From: Halobacteroidaceae bacterium
Lineage (GTDB): Bacteria > Bacillota > Halanaerobiia > B1SED10-174
Length of the DNA stretch: 64,000 bases
Reading direction: 5' to 3'
NCBI GenBank assembly: GCA_003551665.1
Contig: PUNE01000129.1
Coordinates: 62,001-126,000 of the forward strand
How positions within the stretch are numbered: the stretch's first letter is position 1; every line of letters begins with the position of its first letter. The notes under the pieces are model-generated. The model searched no databases. It was not told where the DNA came from and worked only from the letters and a program-made list of their open reading frames with translations. Shown here in pieces: positions 1 to 7,387 of the stretch. A program made the position numbers and the translations under genes.

Positions 1-459
1 CATACGGAAAACCCTTTTGATTTTGCCATTGATGGAGAGGGATTCTTCGTTCTGGAGACTCCTGCTGGCCTCAGATATTCCAGGGATGGAGCTTTTACTC
101 TGGATGAAGGAGGGTTCCTGGTGAACCAGTCAGGTTACCGGGTCCTTGACCAGAATGGAGAACATATTTATGTTGATGAACAGGTCAGGCCAGAACAGCT
201 ACTGGTTGCCGGTTTCGATAATCCCCAGGAACTTACCAGAGAAGGGAATAATCTTTTTGTTGCCCCTCCCGAAGCAGGGGAATCGGAAGCGGGGAACGGG
301 ATGGTTCGCAGGGGTTACATTGAAAGGTCCAATGTAAATGCAGTTTCAGAAATGACCAGGATGATCAGTGCTGTGAGGTTATTTGAAGCGGGACAGAGTG
401 CAATCCAGGCCCAGGACGAGACCCTGGAAAAAGCAGTTAATCATGTAGGAAGAACCTGA
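1..459 (+). CDS. flgF: Flagellar basal-body rod protein FlgF (3' part)
   Basis: The window opens inside this gene; frame 1 is open from base 1 to the TGA at 457–459 and gives 152 residues. The start reads HTENPFDFAIDGEGFF, the conserved central block of the FlgE/F/G rod–hook family, followed by the RYSRDGAFTLDEGGFLV segment. The C-terminus carries the family's helical end (NVNAVSEMTRMISAVRLFEAGQ). FlgF and FlgG are the proximal and distal rod proteins of the flagellum, assembled outside the cytoplasmic membrane. I call it FlgF because a complete, distinct FlgG follows directly and this order is usual. The GTG at 121 is internal, not a start. FlhO-type naming would be equally acceptable. Confidence 0.85.
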   Translation, partial: HTENPFDFAIDGEGFFVLETPAGLRYSRDGAFTLDEGGFLVNQSGYRVLDQNGEHIYVDEQVRPEQLLVAGFDNPQELTREGNNLFVAPPEAGESEAGNGMVRRGYIERSNVNAVSEMTRMISAVRLFEAGQSAIQAQDETLEKAVNHVGRT

Positions 460-548
460 GCTTTTTAAGACTAAGGGCCCGACCCGGATGGGAGGCCCGG
501 CCTGTGGAATGATAGAAGCAGGCCCAACGAAAAAAGGAGGCTTTCCCA

Positions 549-1337
549 ATGCTAAGAGGATTATGGACTGCAGCTTCAGGGATGGAAGCCCAGCAGCTGC
601 AAATTGACAATATTTCCAATAACCTGGCCAATGTTAACACGACGGGTTTTAAAAAAAGCAGGGTAAATTTTCAGGACCTCATGTATCAAACCCTTCGCCA
701 GGCAGGAACCCCAACCGCTCTGGGCTCAGAGGTCCCAACAGGGATTGAGATAGGGCATGGTGTTCGGCCGGCTGCCACCCAGAAACTTTTTACCCAGGGT
801 AGCATGCAGAGTACGGACAACCCTCTGGATCTGGTTATTGAAGGGGATGGATTCTTCCAGGTCTTGCGCCCTGACGGTTCCGTCGCTTATACCAGAGATG
901 GTTCATTCAAAATTGATCGGGATGGCCGGGTAGTTACTTCAGACGGCCTTCCCCTGCTTCCAGAAATTTATGTGCCAGAAGACACTACAAGCATCTCTAT
1001 TTCAGGGGACGGTATTGTTGCCGTGCAGATGGCGGGTGATACCGAAATGATGGAAATCGGGCAGATTGAACTGGCCCGTTTCTCCAATCCCAGCGGTCTG
1101 CATAGCACCGGGCGTAATCTTTATGAGCCAACTGTCGCTTCGGGCGAGCCAATAATAAGCTATCCTGGGCTGGACGGCCTGGGAACGGTGGGACAGGGTT
1201 ATCTGGAGATGTCCAATGTAAAAGTTGTTGAAGAAATGGTTGATATGATAAGCGCCCAGAGGGCCTATGAGGTAAATTCCAAGAGTATTCAGGCTGCAGA
1301 TGAAATTCTCCGCCTGGCTGCCCAGTTAAGGAGATAA
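549..1337 (+). CDS. flgG: Flagellar distal rod protein FlgG
   Basis: This 262-residue protein has the family's normal length. The N-terminus MLRGLWTAASGMEAQQLQID followed by NISNNLANVNTTGFKK is the signature of flagellar rod and hook proteins, which are exported through the flagellar type III apparatus without a signal peptide. The middle has DNPLDLVIEGDGFFQV and the C-terminus has the matching helix EMVDMISAQRAYEVNSKSIQ. FlgG forms the distal rod that crosses the P and L rings. The start ATG follows an AAGGAGG site. It is the second gene of the flagellar operon, with flgA beginning five bases after its stop. Confidence 0.96.
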   Translation: MLRGLWTAASGMEAQQLQIDNISNNLANVNTTGFKKSRVNFQDLMYQTLRQAGTPTALGSEVPTGIEIGHGVRPAATQKLFTQGSMQSTDNPLDLVIEGDGFFQVLRPDGSVAYTRDGSFKIDRDGRVVTSDGLPLLPEIYVPEDTTSISISGDGIVAVQMAGDTEMMEIGQIELARFSNPSGLHSTGRNLYEPTVASGEPIISYPGLDGLGTVGQGYLEMSNVKVVEEMVDMISAQRAYEVNSKSIQAADEILRLAAQLRR

Positions 1338-1342
1338 GTAAA

Positions 1343-2272
1343 ATGAGGATAGGAGCTGTAATACTGTTAATTTTGGTATTATTCTGTCCTGCCGGATTTG
1401 CCGCGTACACCCTGGAGGAAAGTATTACAGTTGCAGTAGCCCGGATTTCTTTTGTCGACCTTGTGCAGGTGGAGATGGATGAAGAAATGCGGGAAAAATT
1501 AGCTGGTATCGACCTGGGTCCTGCGCCGGGAAAAGAGGAGAACAGGCAGTTTTCCCGCCAGTACCTGGAATACCTTTTGCGGCGAGAAAAAGTCGAGGTT
1601 CAGGAGTGGGAAATACCCGGTCGGGTTACGGTCAAAACAGAGTTGGAGAAAATCCGGGGAGAGGACCTGCAGGAAAAAATCCAGCATCTCCTGATAAAAG
1701 AAATCCCGGGGGTAATTGTAGAATTCCCCAGAGGAGTTGACAGTATTTTTCATCCCCGGGGGGAAATACACCTGGATCTAGTTTTACCACGCCACATGCG
1801 GGTGCCTGGCAATAATTCCCTGACGGTCGGTTTTTCCGTAGGCGATGAAGAGTGGGAAAAGAAGAGGATTTCCGTTTTTCTTGACCGTGAGGTTCAGGTG
1901 TACCGTGTGGTGCAGGACCTGGAAAGTGGCGAGGAAATAACAACCCACTTCCTGGAAAAAGAATATGTCAGGGAAAGTGACCTGCCCCGCGGTTTTTTAA
2001 CAGCCGGGGGAAAGCTCCAGGATTACAGGGTCAGAAGAACGGTGGAAATAGGAAGTATTCTCTGCAGTCACCACCTTGAAGAAGTCCCCCTTGTCGAAAG
2101 AGGAGAAGGGGTAACCATAAAAATGATTTTTCCGGGTTTTTCCATTTCTCTGGCGGGAGAAGCAATGGAAAGCGGTGGAGCAGGGGATAATATTCGGGTC
2201 AGGAACCTTTTTAGCGGAGAAGTAGTTTCTGGCGAGATTATCGGAGATAAATTAATCGAAATTGATATTTAG
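1343..2272 (+). CDS. flgA: Flagellar P-ring assembly chaperone FlgA
   Basis: A 309-residue exported protein. Residues 1–21 are a signal peptide with a hydrophobic run (AVILLILVLFCPAGFAA). The C-terminal half contains the SAF/FlgA fold recognisable from VQDLESGEEITTHFLEKEYV, and ends in the usual VRVRNLFSGEVVSGEI-like stretch (residues ~285–305). FlgA is the periplasmic chaperone for FlgI during P-ring assembly, so it is expected only where a P ring is built. It lies between flgG and flgH with five-base and 23-base gaps. The N-terminal ~100 residues are less conserved, as is common in this family. Confidence 0.88.
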   Translation: MRIGAVILLILVLFCPAGFAAYTLEESITVAVARISFVDLVQVEMDEEMREKLAGIDLGPAPGKEENRQFSRQYLEYLLRREKVEVQEWEIPGRVTVKTELEKIRGEDLQEKIQHLLIKEIPGVIVEFPRGVDSIFHPRGEIHLDLVLPRHMRVPGNNSLTVGFSVGDEEWEKKRISVFLDREVQVYRVVQDLESGEEITTHFLEKEYVRESDLPRGFLTAGGKLQDYRVRRTVEIGSILCSHHLEEVPLVERGEGVTIKMIFPGFSISLAGEAMESGGAGDNIRVRNLFSGEVVSGEIIGDKLIEIDI

Positions 2273-2295
2273 CTCCCAAGGGGGTTGAAAAAAAT

Positions 2296-2868
2296 ATGTC
2301 CAGAATTATGATTTGTTTTTTGGCAATTGTTCTTTTTACAACTCTGCCTCTGCAGGGTTCTTCGCTCTGGCAGTCGGATGGTTCAAGCCTTTTTTCGGAC
2401 CCAATTGCCAGGGGAGAAGGCGACCTGCTGACGGTAGTAATCCGGGAAAATGCAGAAGCCTCCCACGAAGCGGATACAGAAACAGGACAGGGCCTTGGTT
2501 TTGAACTGAATCCCGGAGTTTTTCTTTCCACTTTATTTGCCGGGTTAAGCCCTAGTTACAGCGATAAGGCTGAAGCGGGTGGGAGAACCCAGCGAGCAGG
2601 GTCAATTGTTGGAGAAATAACAGTGGAAATTGTTGAAGTCCTAGATTCGGGTAACTTCCGGATCGAGGGGATTAAAGGAATAACAGTTGACGGAGAACAC
2701 CAGGAAATAGAGCTTTCTGGAATGATCAGGCCGGAGGATATTGAAAAGGACAACACTATTGAATCGGCAAGGCTTGCGGATGTAAATATCAGTTATACAG
2801 GTTCAGGTGTAGTGGCAGACAAACAGCGTCCGAGCATTCTGGAATGGCTTCTAAACTGGATATTTTAA
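2296..2868 (+). CDS. flgH: Flagellar L-ring protein FlgH
   Basis: A 190-residue protein with a signal peptide (residues 1–22), then SSLWQSDGSSLFSDPIARGEGDLLTVVI, the standard FlgH beginning. The rest contains the family's AGSIVGEITVEIVEVLDSGN and the 'G-I-I-R-P-x-D-I' region (SGMIRPEDIEKDNTI), then SARLADVNISYTGSG near the C-terminus. FlgH forms the L ring in the outer membrane, so its presence implies a diderm envelope. Proteobacterial FlgH is a lipoprotein. Here no cysteine sits at the signal-peptide cleavage region, and the only nearby Cys (residue 7) lies inside the hydrophobic core. The end of flgH is followed closely by flgI. Confidence 0.93.
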   Translation: MSRIMICFLAIVLFTTLPLQGSSLWQSDGSSLFSDPIARGEGDLLTVVIRENAEASHEADTETGQGLGFELNPGVFLSTLFAGLSPSYSDKAEAGGRTQRAGSIVGEITVEIVEVLDSGNFRIEGIKGITVDGEHQEIELSGMIRPEDIEKDNTIESARLADVNISYTGSGVVADKQRPSILEWLLNWIF

Positions 2869-2885
2869 AACCGGGAGGCGAGAAA

Positions 2886-4007
2886 ATGAAAAAATCTGGG
2901 TTAATTATTGTTGTTCTCCTCCTGGTCGCCTGTCTTCCAGTAGAAGCCCAGGAGGAGGCTACGGTCCAAATTGGTGATATTGCAGCTCTTTCTGGTGAAA
3001 GGGACAATCACCTGATTGGATATGGACTTGTTGTTGGTCTTGATGGAACTGGAGACAGCACCCGATCCCAGGGGACCATGCAGTCTATTGCCAATATGCT
3101 CAAGGCCTTTGGTGTCGATGTTCCCTCGGAAAGGGTTACCGCAAGGAATGCAGCAGCGGTAATGGTTACTGCAACCCTGCCCCCTTTTACCTATCCTGGA
3201 GATAAAATCGATGTAACCGTTTCCTCTCTTGGCGATGCCCGTTCCCTAGAAAGCGGGGTTCTCCTGATGACCCCCCTGCGGGCAGGGAATGACAGGGTTT
3301 ATGCAGTGGCCCAGGGGCCGGTGTCAACGGGCACAGGTGGAGATAATTACCTGGGACGGAAAACAGAGCCCGAAAATGTCGGCAACATACCCAACGGTGC
3401 CCTCGTGGAAGAAGAGGTGGAATTTAACTGGCGGGGGGAGGAAAGCCTGACCTTTCAGATAAGAGGTGGGTCCTTTGCCAATGCCTCTCGAATTGCAGAA
3501 ACCATAAACGAGCACATTCCCTCAGAACAGGATGAACAGATTGCCCTGGCAATTGACCCGGGTCGAGTTGAGGTCAGGATACCAGAGTATGCTGCTCAGG
3601 ATGTTGTTGATTTTGTGGCAACAATAAAGGCCCTGGAAGTAAACGTGGAAATGCCCACCAGGGTAGTTATCAACGAAAGAACAGGAACTGTTGTTATAGG
3701 ACACAATGTAAGAATTTCCACCGTTGCAATTGCCCACAGGGGGTTAAAAGTCCAGGTGGGGCAGGACCCGGAAGTAGAAGTTGATACAGGGGAAGAAAGC
3801 GATGTTTTTGCTTCTCTTTTCGGAGATCCCCCTGAAACAGATATTTCTGAAGAAGGAGAATCCCTTGTTTTAATGGAAAGCGGGCCAACAATCCTGGACC
3901 TGGTGGAAGCCCTTAATGCCATTGGTGCTGAACCAGATGATATAATAATAATTCTGCAGGCAATGAAAAGGGCCGGGGCTTTACATGCTGTCCTGGAGAT
4001 TATGTAA
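2886..4007 (+). CDS. flgI: Flagellar P-ring protein FlgI
   Basis: This 373-residue protein has the usual length. A signal peptide (KKSGLIIVVLLLVACLPVEA) is followed by the FlgI hallmark blocks: IGDIAALSGERDNHLIGYGL with VVGLDGTGDS, ARNAAAVMVTATLPPF, and the C-terminal ILDLVEALNAIGAEPDDIII with LQAMKRAGALHA. FlgI forms the P ring around the rod in the periplasm, helped by FlgA. I chose the ATG at 2886 because GGGAGGCGAGAAA lies directly upstream and the signal peptide begins there; an ATG at 2844 overlaps flgH and lacks such a site. Confidence 0.96.
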   Translation: MKKSGLIIVVLLLVACLPVEAQEEATVQIGDIAALSGERDNHLIGYGLVVGLDGTGDSTRSQGTMQSIANMLKAFGVDVPSERVTARNAAAVMVTATLPPFTYPGDKIDVTVSSLGDARSLESGVLLMTPLRAGNDRVYAVAQGPVSTGTGGDNYLGRKTEPENVGNIPNGALVEEEVEFNWRGEESLTFQIRGGSFANASRIAETINEHIPSEQDEQIALAIDPGRVEVRIPEYAAQDVVDFVATIKALEVNVEMPTRVVINERTGTVVIGHNVRISTVAIAHRGLKVQVGQDPEVEVDTGEESDVFASLFGDPPETDISEEGESLVLMESGPTILDLVEALNAIGAEPDDIIIILQAMKRAGALHAVLEIM

Positions 4008-4021
4008 GGAGGTGTGGGACC

Positions 4022-4354
4022 TTGGAGGTATTTCTCAGCAACAAGTACCCCGAACTGAAAATAAACGACCCGGACCAGGTAAAAACTCCGGATAAAGGAG
4101 AAGCAGAAGGAAAAAAGGATCCCCTCCTTCAGGCCTGTCAGGAATTTGAAAGTATCTTTATTTTTTACATGTTTAAAGCAATGCGGGGGACAGTCCCTGA
4201 GGGAGGGCTGCTCCCCAGGGGAATGGGAGAGGATATATTCCAGGGAATGATGGACGAGGAAATTGCCAAAAAAGCCTCTCGAAATGAGGATTACGGGCTG
4301 GCAAGGTTGATGTATGAGCAAATTAATAGGGTAAATGTCTTGCCTGGAGATTAG
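4022..4354 (+). CDS. flgJ: Rod-binding protein FlgJ (N-terminal domain only)
   Basis: A 110-residue protein matching only the rod-binding half of proteobacterial FlgJ: QACQEFESIFIFYMFKAMRG at the start of the domain and ARLMYEQINR at its end. The muramidase half found in enteric FlgJ is absent, which is normal outside the proteobacteria. The start is TTG at 4022, seven bases after a strong AAGGAGGTG site that overlaps the flgI stop codon. It is the last gene of the flagellar operon; a terminator begins inside its final codons. Confidence 0.88.
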   Translation: MEVFLSNKYPELKINDPDQVKTPDKGEAEGKKDPLLQACQEFESIFIFYMFKAMRGTVPEGGLLPRGMGEDIFQGMMDEEIAKKASRNEDYGLARLMYEQINRVNVLPGD

Positions 4355-4370
4355 TCTCCAGGCTTTTTTT
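4342..4370 (+). terminator. Rho-independent terminator of the flagellar operon
   Basis: Perfect nine-base-pair stem GCCTGGAGA / TCTCCAGGC with a TTAG loop, followed by seven T. The loop contains the flgJ stop codon, so the hairpin overlaps the end of the coding sequence. Confidence 0.95.
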
Positions 4371-4467
4371 GGTTGCAGAAAAATAGCCTTGATTTTGGGT
4401 TGAGGGGACAATTCCGGCAGGAGATAGAGGGCTGGCAAAGAATAATCCAGAAGGAGGTGATTATAAT

Positions 4468-5469
4468 ATGCTGGATTTAATCGATGGATTTCCCGAGCAG
4501 TGGCAGGAAGGCTGGGAACTGGGAGAAAAGAAAAACTTTGCCCTCCCCGAGAGGCTTAATAATATTGTTATTCTCGGAATGGGTGGTTCAGCCATTGGCG
4601 GTGATATACTGCAGGCGCTTTTCAGCCAGAGGCTGGAGTATCCCGTATTTGTCAATCGTGATTATTCTCTCCCTCTCTGGGTGGGAGAAAATTCCCTTGT
4701 TATAGGGGTATCTTACTCTGGAAACACCGAGGAGACACTGGCAGGGTTGGATGAGGCCTGCCAGAAGAAGGGGACTGTTTGGGGGATTTCTTCTGGAGGA
4801 GATCTGAGCCGGCAGCTGGAAGAAAACTACCTTGAAATCCCCTCTGGTTTACCTCCCCGGGCTGCTCTGGGTTATACTCTGGCACCTCTCCTGGCAGCCT
4901 TTTCTAGGTTGGGACTTGTGGATTTCCCCCGGGAGGAAAGAGAGGAAGCCAGTCTTACTCTGAATGATTTAAAGCAGCAAAACGGGGGGGGAAATGGGCA
5001 GGAAGGCCCCGCGGCCCTCCTTGCTGAACAGCTAAAAGGAAGGCTTCCCCTGATTTATGGCCCGGGTCTTTTGGGTGGAGTTGCTGCCCGTCGGTGGAAA
5101 TGCCAGATTAATGAAAACAGTAAAGCTCCCGCGTTTTGGGCTGAATATCCCGAACTCAACCACAACGAACTGGTGGGCTGGGAGGAACCCCCGGAAATTT
5201 TAGAAAGGCTGAGGGTAGTCCACCTCCAGGATTACGGCGCCCATCCCCGTAACCAGAAGAGAATGGAAATAACTGCAGAAATTTTGCAAAAAAAAGGATT
5301 TGGGGTCCACGTTGTCCCTTCAAGGGGAAAATTTCCCCTGGCAAGAGTTTTATCCCTTATCTATTTCGGGGACTATGTCAGCTATTACCTGGCCAGAATG
5401 TATGGGGTTGACCCAACTCCTGTCAGGGTAATTGAGGCCCTCAAGCAGGAATTGAAAAAGGTTGATTGA
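4468..5469 (+). CDS. Bifunctional phosphoglucose/phosphomannose isomerase family protein
   Basis: A 333-residue SIS-domain protein. The N-terminal SIS domain carries ILGMGGSAIGGDI (residues ~35–47), then VIGVSYSGNTEETL (sugar-phosphate binding) and ALGYTLAPLLAAFSRLG. The second SIS domain includes GPGLLGGVAARRWKCQINEN and the catalytic-region EYPELNHNELVGWE. This combination is typical of the archaeal/bacterial PGI/PMI enzymes that interconvert fructose-6-phosphate with glucose-6- or mannose-6-phosphate in the cytosol. The start follows AAGGAGGTGATTATA. No obvious pathway partner lies next to it. Confidence 0.85.
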   Translation: MLDLIDGFPEQWQEGWELGEKKNFALPERLNNIVILGMGGSAIGGDILQALFSQRLEYPVFVNRDYSLPLWVGENSLVIGVSYSGNTEETLAGLDEACQKKGTVWGISSGGDLSRQLEENYLEIPSGLPPRAALGYTLAPLLAAFSRLGLVDFPREEREEASLTLNDLKQQNGGGNGQEGPAALLAEQLKGRLPLIYGPGLLGGVAARRWKCQINENSKAPAFWAEYPELNHNELVGWEEPPEILERLRVVHLQDYGAHPRNQKRMEITAEILQKKGFGVHVVPSRGKFPLARVLSLIYFGDYVSYYLARMYGVDPTPVRVIEALKQELKKVD

Positions 5470-5495
5470 CAGAAGTCCGATTAAGCGGATATAAT
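5466..5495 (+). promoter_or_regulatory. Sigma-A-type promoter for the ECF S-component gene
   Basis: Both hexamers match consensus: TTGACA at 5466–5471 and TATAAT at 5490–5495 with an 18-base spacer. The -35 overlaps the stop codon of the upstream isomerase. Transcription should begin near 5502, giving a leader of about 58 bases containing two small hairpins (5505–5516 and 5523–5537). Confidence 0.85.
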
Positions 5496-5559
5496 TGGAG
5501 TTAACGGCTGAAGCCGGGAAACCTCCTATGAAAGGAGCCAATCCTTTGGAGGTGATCTT

Positions 5560-6093
5560 TTGTCAACAAAAAATATGACCAGGGGGGGACTTCTCCTGGC
5601 CCTGGCAATCATTCTCCCCCAGTTTCTCCACCTTACTGGAGGACCGCAGTTGGGGAGCATTATTCTTCCGATGCATTTCCCGGTTTATATTGCAGGGTTC
5701 CTTCTGGGACCGGCAATAGGGGGTATTATTGGTTTTCTTGCCCCTCTGATCAGCCACTTGCTGACGGGAATGCCCCCAGTAAGCCCGCCCGTTCTTTTTT
5801 TAATGCTTGTAGAGCTACCTCTTTTTGGTATTCTTTCAGGGTATTTGTTCCAGAAAAAGGAATGGGGTGTTTTTCCTGCTCTCCTCGTTTCAATGGTCGG
5901 GGGGAGAATAGGAATGGCCCTGGTTGCTCCCCTTGTATTCCACCTGCAGGCCTTTCCCCAGGCCCCCCTTGCTTATGTCTGGGGTTCGCTCCTTACCGGT
6001 CTTCCCGGAATAGTCCTGCAGCTAATCATTCTGCCCCTGCTTTTAAAAACTCGTTTTATGGAGGGAATATCCCGTGATCAGGCTGCAGGCTGA
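5560..6093 (+). CDS. ECF transporter S component (substrate unknown)
   Basis: A 177-residue integral membrane protein with about five or six hydrophobic segments. The N-terminal TRGGLLLALAIILP resembles the start of energy-coupling-factor S components (vitamin or micronutrient binding subunits), and helix 2 includes PVYIAGFLLGPAIGGIIGFL. The substrate cannot be read from the sequence, and the shared ECF A/A'/T module is not encoded nearby. The start is TTG at 5560 behind GGAGGTGATC; an ATG at 5575 is poorly spaced. It overlaps the next gene by 20 bases, suggesting translational coupling. Confidence 0.75.
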   Translation: MSTKNMTRGGLLLALAIILPQFLHLTGGPQLGSIILPMHFPVYIAGFLLGPAIGGIIGFLAPLISHLLTGMPPVSPPVLFLMLVELPLFGILSGYLFQKKEWGVFPALLVSMVGGRIGMALVAPLVFHLQAFPQAPLAYVWGSLLTGLPGIVLQLIILPLLLKTRFMEGISRDQAAG

Positions 6094-6499
6094 AGCCAAA
6101 AGAATCCTGGAAAAAGAAAATGCCAGCCTGGTTTTAATCAGGAATGGACAAGATCCCCATGTAGATTTCCGCACGGGTTTGCTGCCTCTCTGGCAGGCCT
6201 TTCGCCAGGAGAACTGGAAAGGTGGAGTTCTTGCTGATAGGGTTATTGGGCGAGGGGCGGCTTTTCTGGCAGTGGGAATGGAGCTTTCCTCTGTTTATTC
6301 TCCCCTGATGAGCAGGGGTGCAATTCAGGTTTTAGAGGATAAGGGACTGGATTTTTATTTTGACCGGGAGGTTGAGAGGATTAAAGACAGGAGCGGAAAG
6401 GGCCTTTGCCCGATGGAAGCCCTGCTGAATGGCGTTAACCAACCGGAAAAAGCTCTTGATCGATTGAATCGGTTTTTCCTGGAAAAAAGCTGCGGTTGA
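6074..6499 (+). CDS. DUF1893 family protein
   Basis: A 141-residue soluble protein. It shows the DUF1893 pattern: SLVLIRNGQ near the N-terminus, VLADRVIGRGAAFLAVGMEL in the middle, VYSPLMSRGAIQVLEDKGLD, and the C-terminal DRSGKGLCPMEALL with the conserved Cys-Pro-Met-Glu. Family members have a cytidine-deaminase-like fold but, to my knowledge, no assigned biochemical role. The GTG start at 6074 follows GGAGGG and lies inside the ECF S-component gene, so the two are probably co-translated. A link to the transporter's substrate is only an inference from that overlap. Confidence 0.8.
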   Translation: MIRLQAEAKRILEKENASLVLIRNGQDPHVDFRTGLLPLWQAFRQENWKGGVLADRVIGRGAAFLAVGMELSSVYSPLMSRGAIQVLEDKGLDFYFDREVERIKDRSGKGLCPMEALLNGVNQPEKALDRLNRFFLEKSCG

Positions 6500-6514
6500 A
6501 ACGGGGGCTTTTTT
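6483..6514 (+). terminator. Probable rho-independent terminator after the DUF1893 gene
   Basis: AAAAAAGC pairs with GCTTTTTT around an imperfect inner stem, ending in a T run at 6509–6514. It overlaps the stop codon at 6497–6499. The inner stem has a mismatch, so this is a moderate call. Confidence 0.6.
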
Positions 6515-6605
6515 CTCGGGATTCTCTTTCAGGGAAAACCAAAAATACGGCAGGGAAGGGTTATTTTTTGGCGAAATGTAAATGAAAAGGAAGGAGGTTC
6601 TCCTT

Positions 6606-7166
6606 TTGAAAAAGGTAGTCCTGGTTTTAATACTTATTCTGTTAATGGGAAGCGCCTCTGCGGAGGCCTTTTCAACGGCTAATATCCGGCCGGGTTATAC
6701 TGCTCTTCTGTACAATGTTATGGTGGGTTCTGTCACCGGGGACCTGGGAATAAAGGCCCTGAGAATCGGTGTTGATGCGGGCCTGACTCATACGGTCGGC
6801 CTGGAAGGAACCGTTTCCTACCGGGGGGAACTGGTTAACCTTGTGGACCTTGGGGCCAAATTCCGTATAACAGAAAGGGGCCCGACAGATATTGCCTTCC
6901 GCCTTGGCTTTCATGGTGCTCCCGTCAGTGATTGGAGGGTCAGTCTTGGCTTTCAGCTTGACCAGGAACTAGCAACGTTCCTGACCGGCCATGCAGGGGG
7001 TAGTATATCTTTTGGAGATGAAGGTCTTGGCTGGAAATATATCAGCTATTTCCTGGGAGTTGATTATTCAATTACCACCAGCGCTGGAATTCAACTGGGT
7101 GTTTTTAAGAATATAAGAGATTCCAATCTGGGAAGCGTAATGCTTGGTCTGCGAACCAGATTTTAG
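6606..7166 (+). CDS. Small outer-membrane beta-barrel protein
   Basis: A 186-residue exported protein with no family name I can assign. After a signal peptide (VVLVLILILLMGSASAEA) the sequence alternates short amphipathic strands with glycine and aromatic residues (for example GVDAGLTHTVGLEGTVSY and LGVDYSITTSAGIQLGVF). It ends in VMLGLRTRF; a C-terminal Phe after an amphipathic strand is the standard outer-membrane insertion signal. I chose TTG at 6606, eight bases after AAGGAGG, rather than the ATG at 6582, which lacks a ribosome-binding site and adds charged residues before the signal peptide. A GC-rich hairpin without a T tract (7168–7185) follows the stop. Confidence 0.7.
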   Translation: MKKVVLVLILILLMGSASAEAFSTANIRPGYTALLYNVMVGSVTGDLGIKALRIGVDAGLTHTVGLEGTVSYRGELVNLVDLGAKFRITERGPTDIAFRLGFHGAPVSDWRVSLGFQLDQELATFLTGHAGGSISFGDEGLGWKYISYFLGVDYSITTSAGIQLGVFKNIRDSNLGSVMLGLRTRF

Positions 7167-7208
7167 GGGGGAGCTATTGCTCCCCTCCCGTGTTAAAAGG
7201 AGGAAATA

Positions 7209-7364
7209 ATGGGCCGTAAAAAAAAAGGTAAAAAACTGAAGAAGGAGGGTCCTTTAAAGGACTGGGGAATTCTTGAATACGGGTTGTTTTTAATTTTCAA
7301 TCTTTTTTTGGTTTACCTCCTTTCCGGGATTATTAAAGGGGGACTGGAATGGCCCATATTTTGA
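7209..7364 (+). CDS. Small single-pass membrane protein, 51 residues
   Basis: A short gene with an excellent ribosome-binding site (AAAAGGAGGAAATA then ATG). The product starts with a strongly basic segment (MGRKKKGKKLKKEG) followed by one hydrophobic helix (EYGLFLIFNLFLVYLLSGII), and ends EWPIF. The layout predicts a cytosolic basic tail and one membrane span. I do not recognise a family. It overlaps or abuts the start region of the next gene and is probably co-transcribed with the polysaccharide deacetylase. Coding status rests on the start signal and the membrane-protein composition. Confidence 0.55.
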   Translation: MGRKKKGKKLKKEGPLKDWGILEYGLFLIFNLFLVYLLSGIIKGGLEWPIF

Positions 7365-7387
7365 TTTTCAGGAGGTGCTTAAGTGGA

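Noticed and set aside
3596-4438. A 280-codon open frame on the minus strand across flgI, flgJ and their terminator
   Set aside because: It is antisense to well-supported flagellar genes, crosses a terminator and has no recognisable family or ribosome-binding site.
5494-5542. A three-way junction (ATTGG/CCAAT closing stem with two hairpins) resembling a compact riboswitch before the ECF S component
   Set aside because: The closing stem's left arm lies in and next to the -10 of the consensus promoter (5490–5495), upstream of the expected transcript start near 5502, so it would not be in that RNA.
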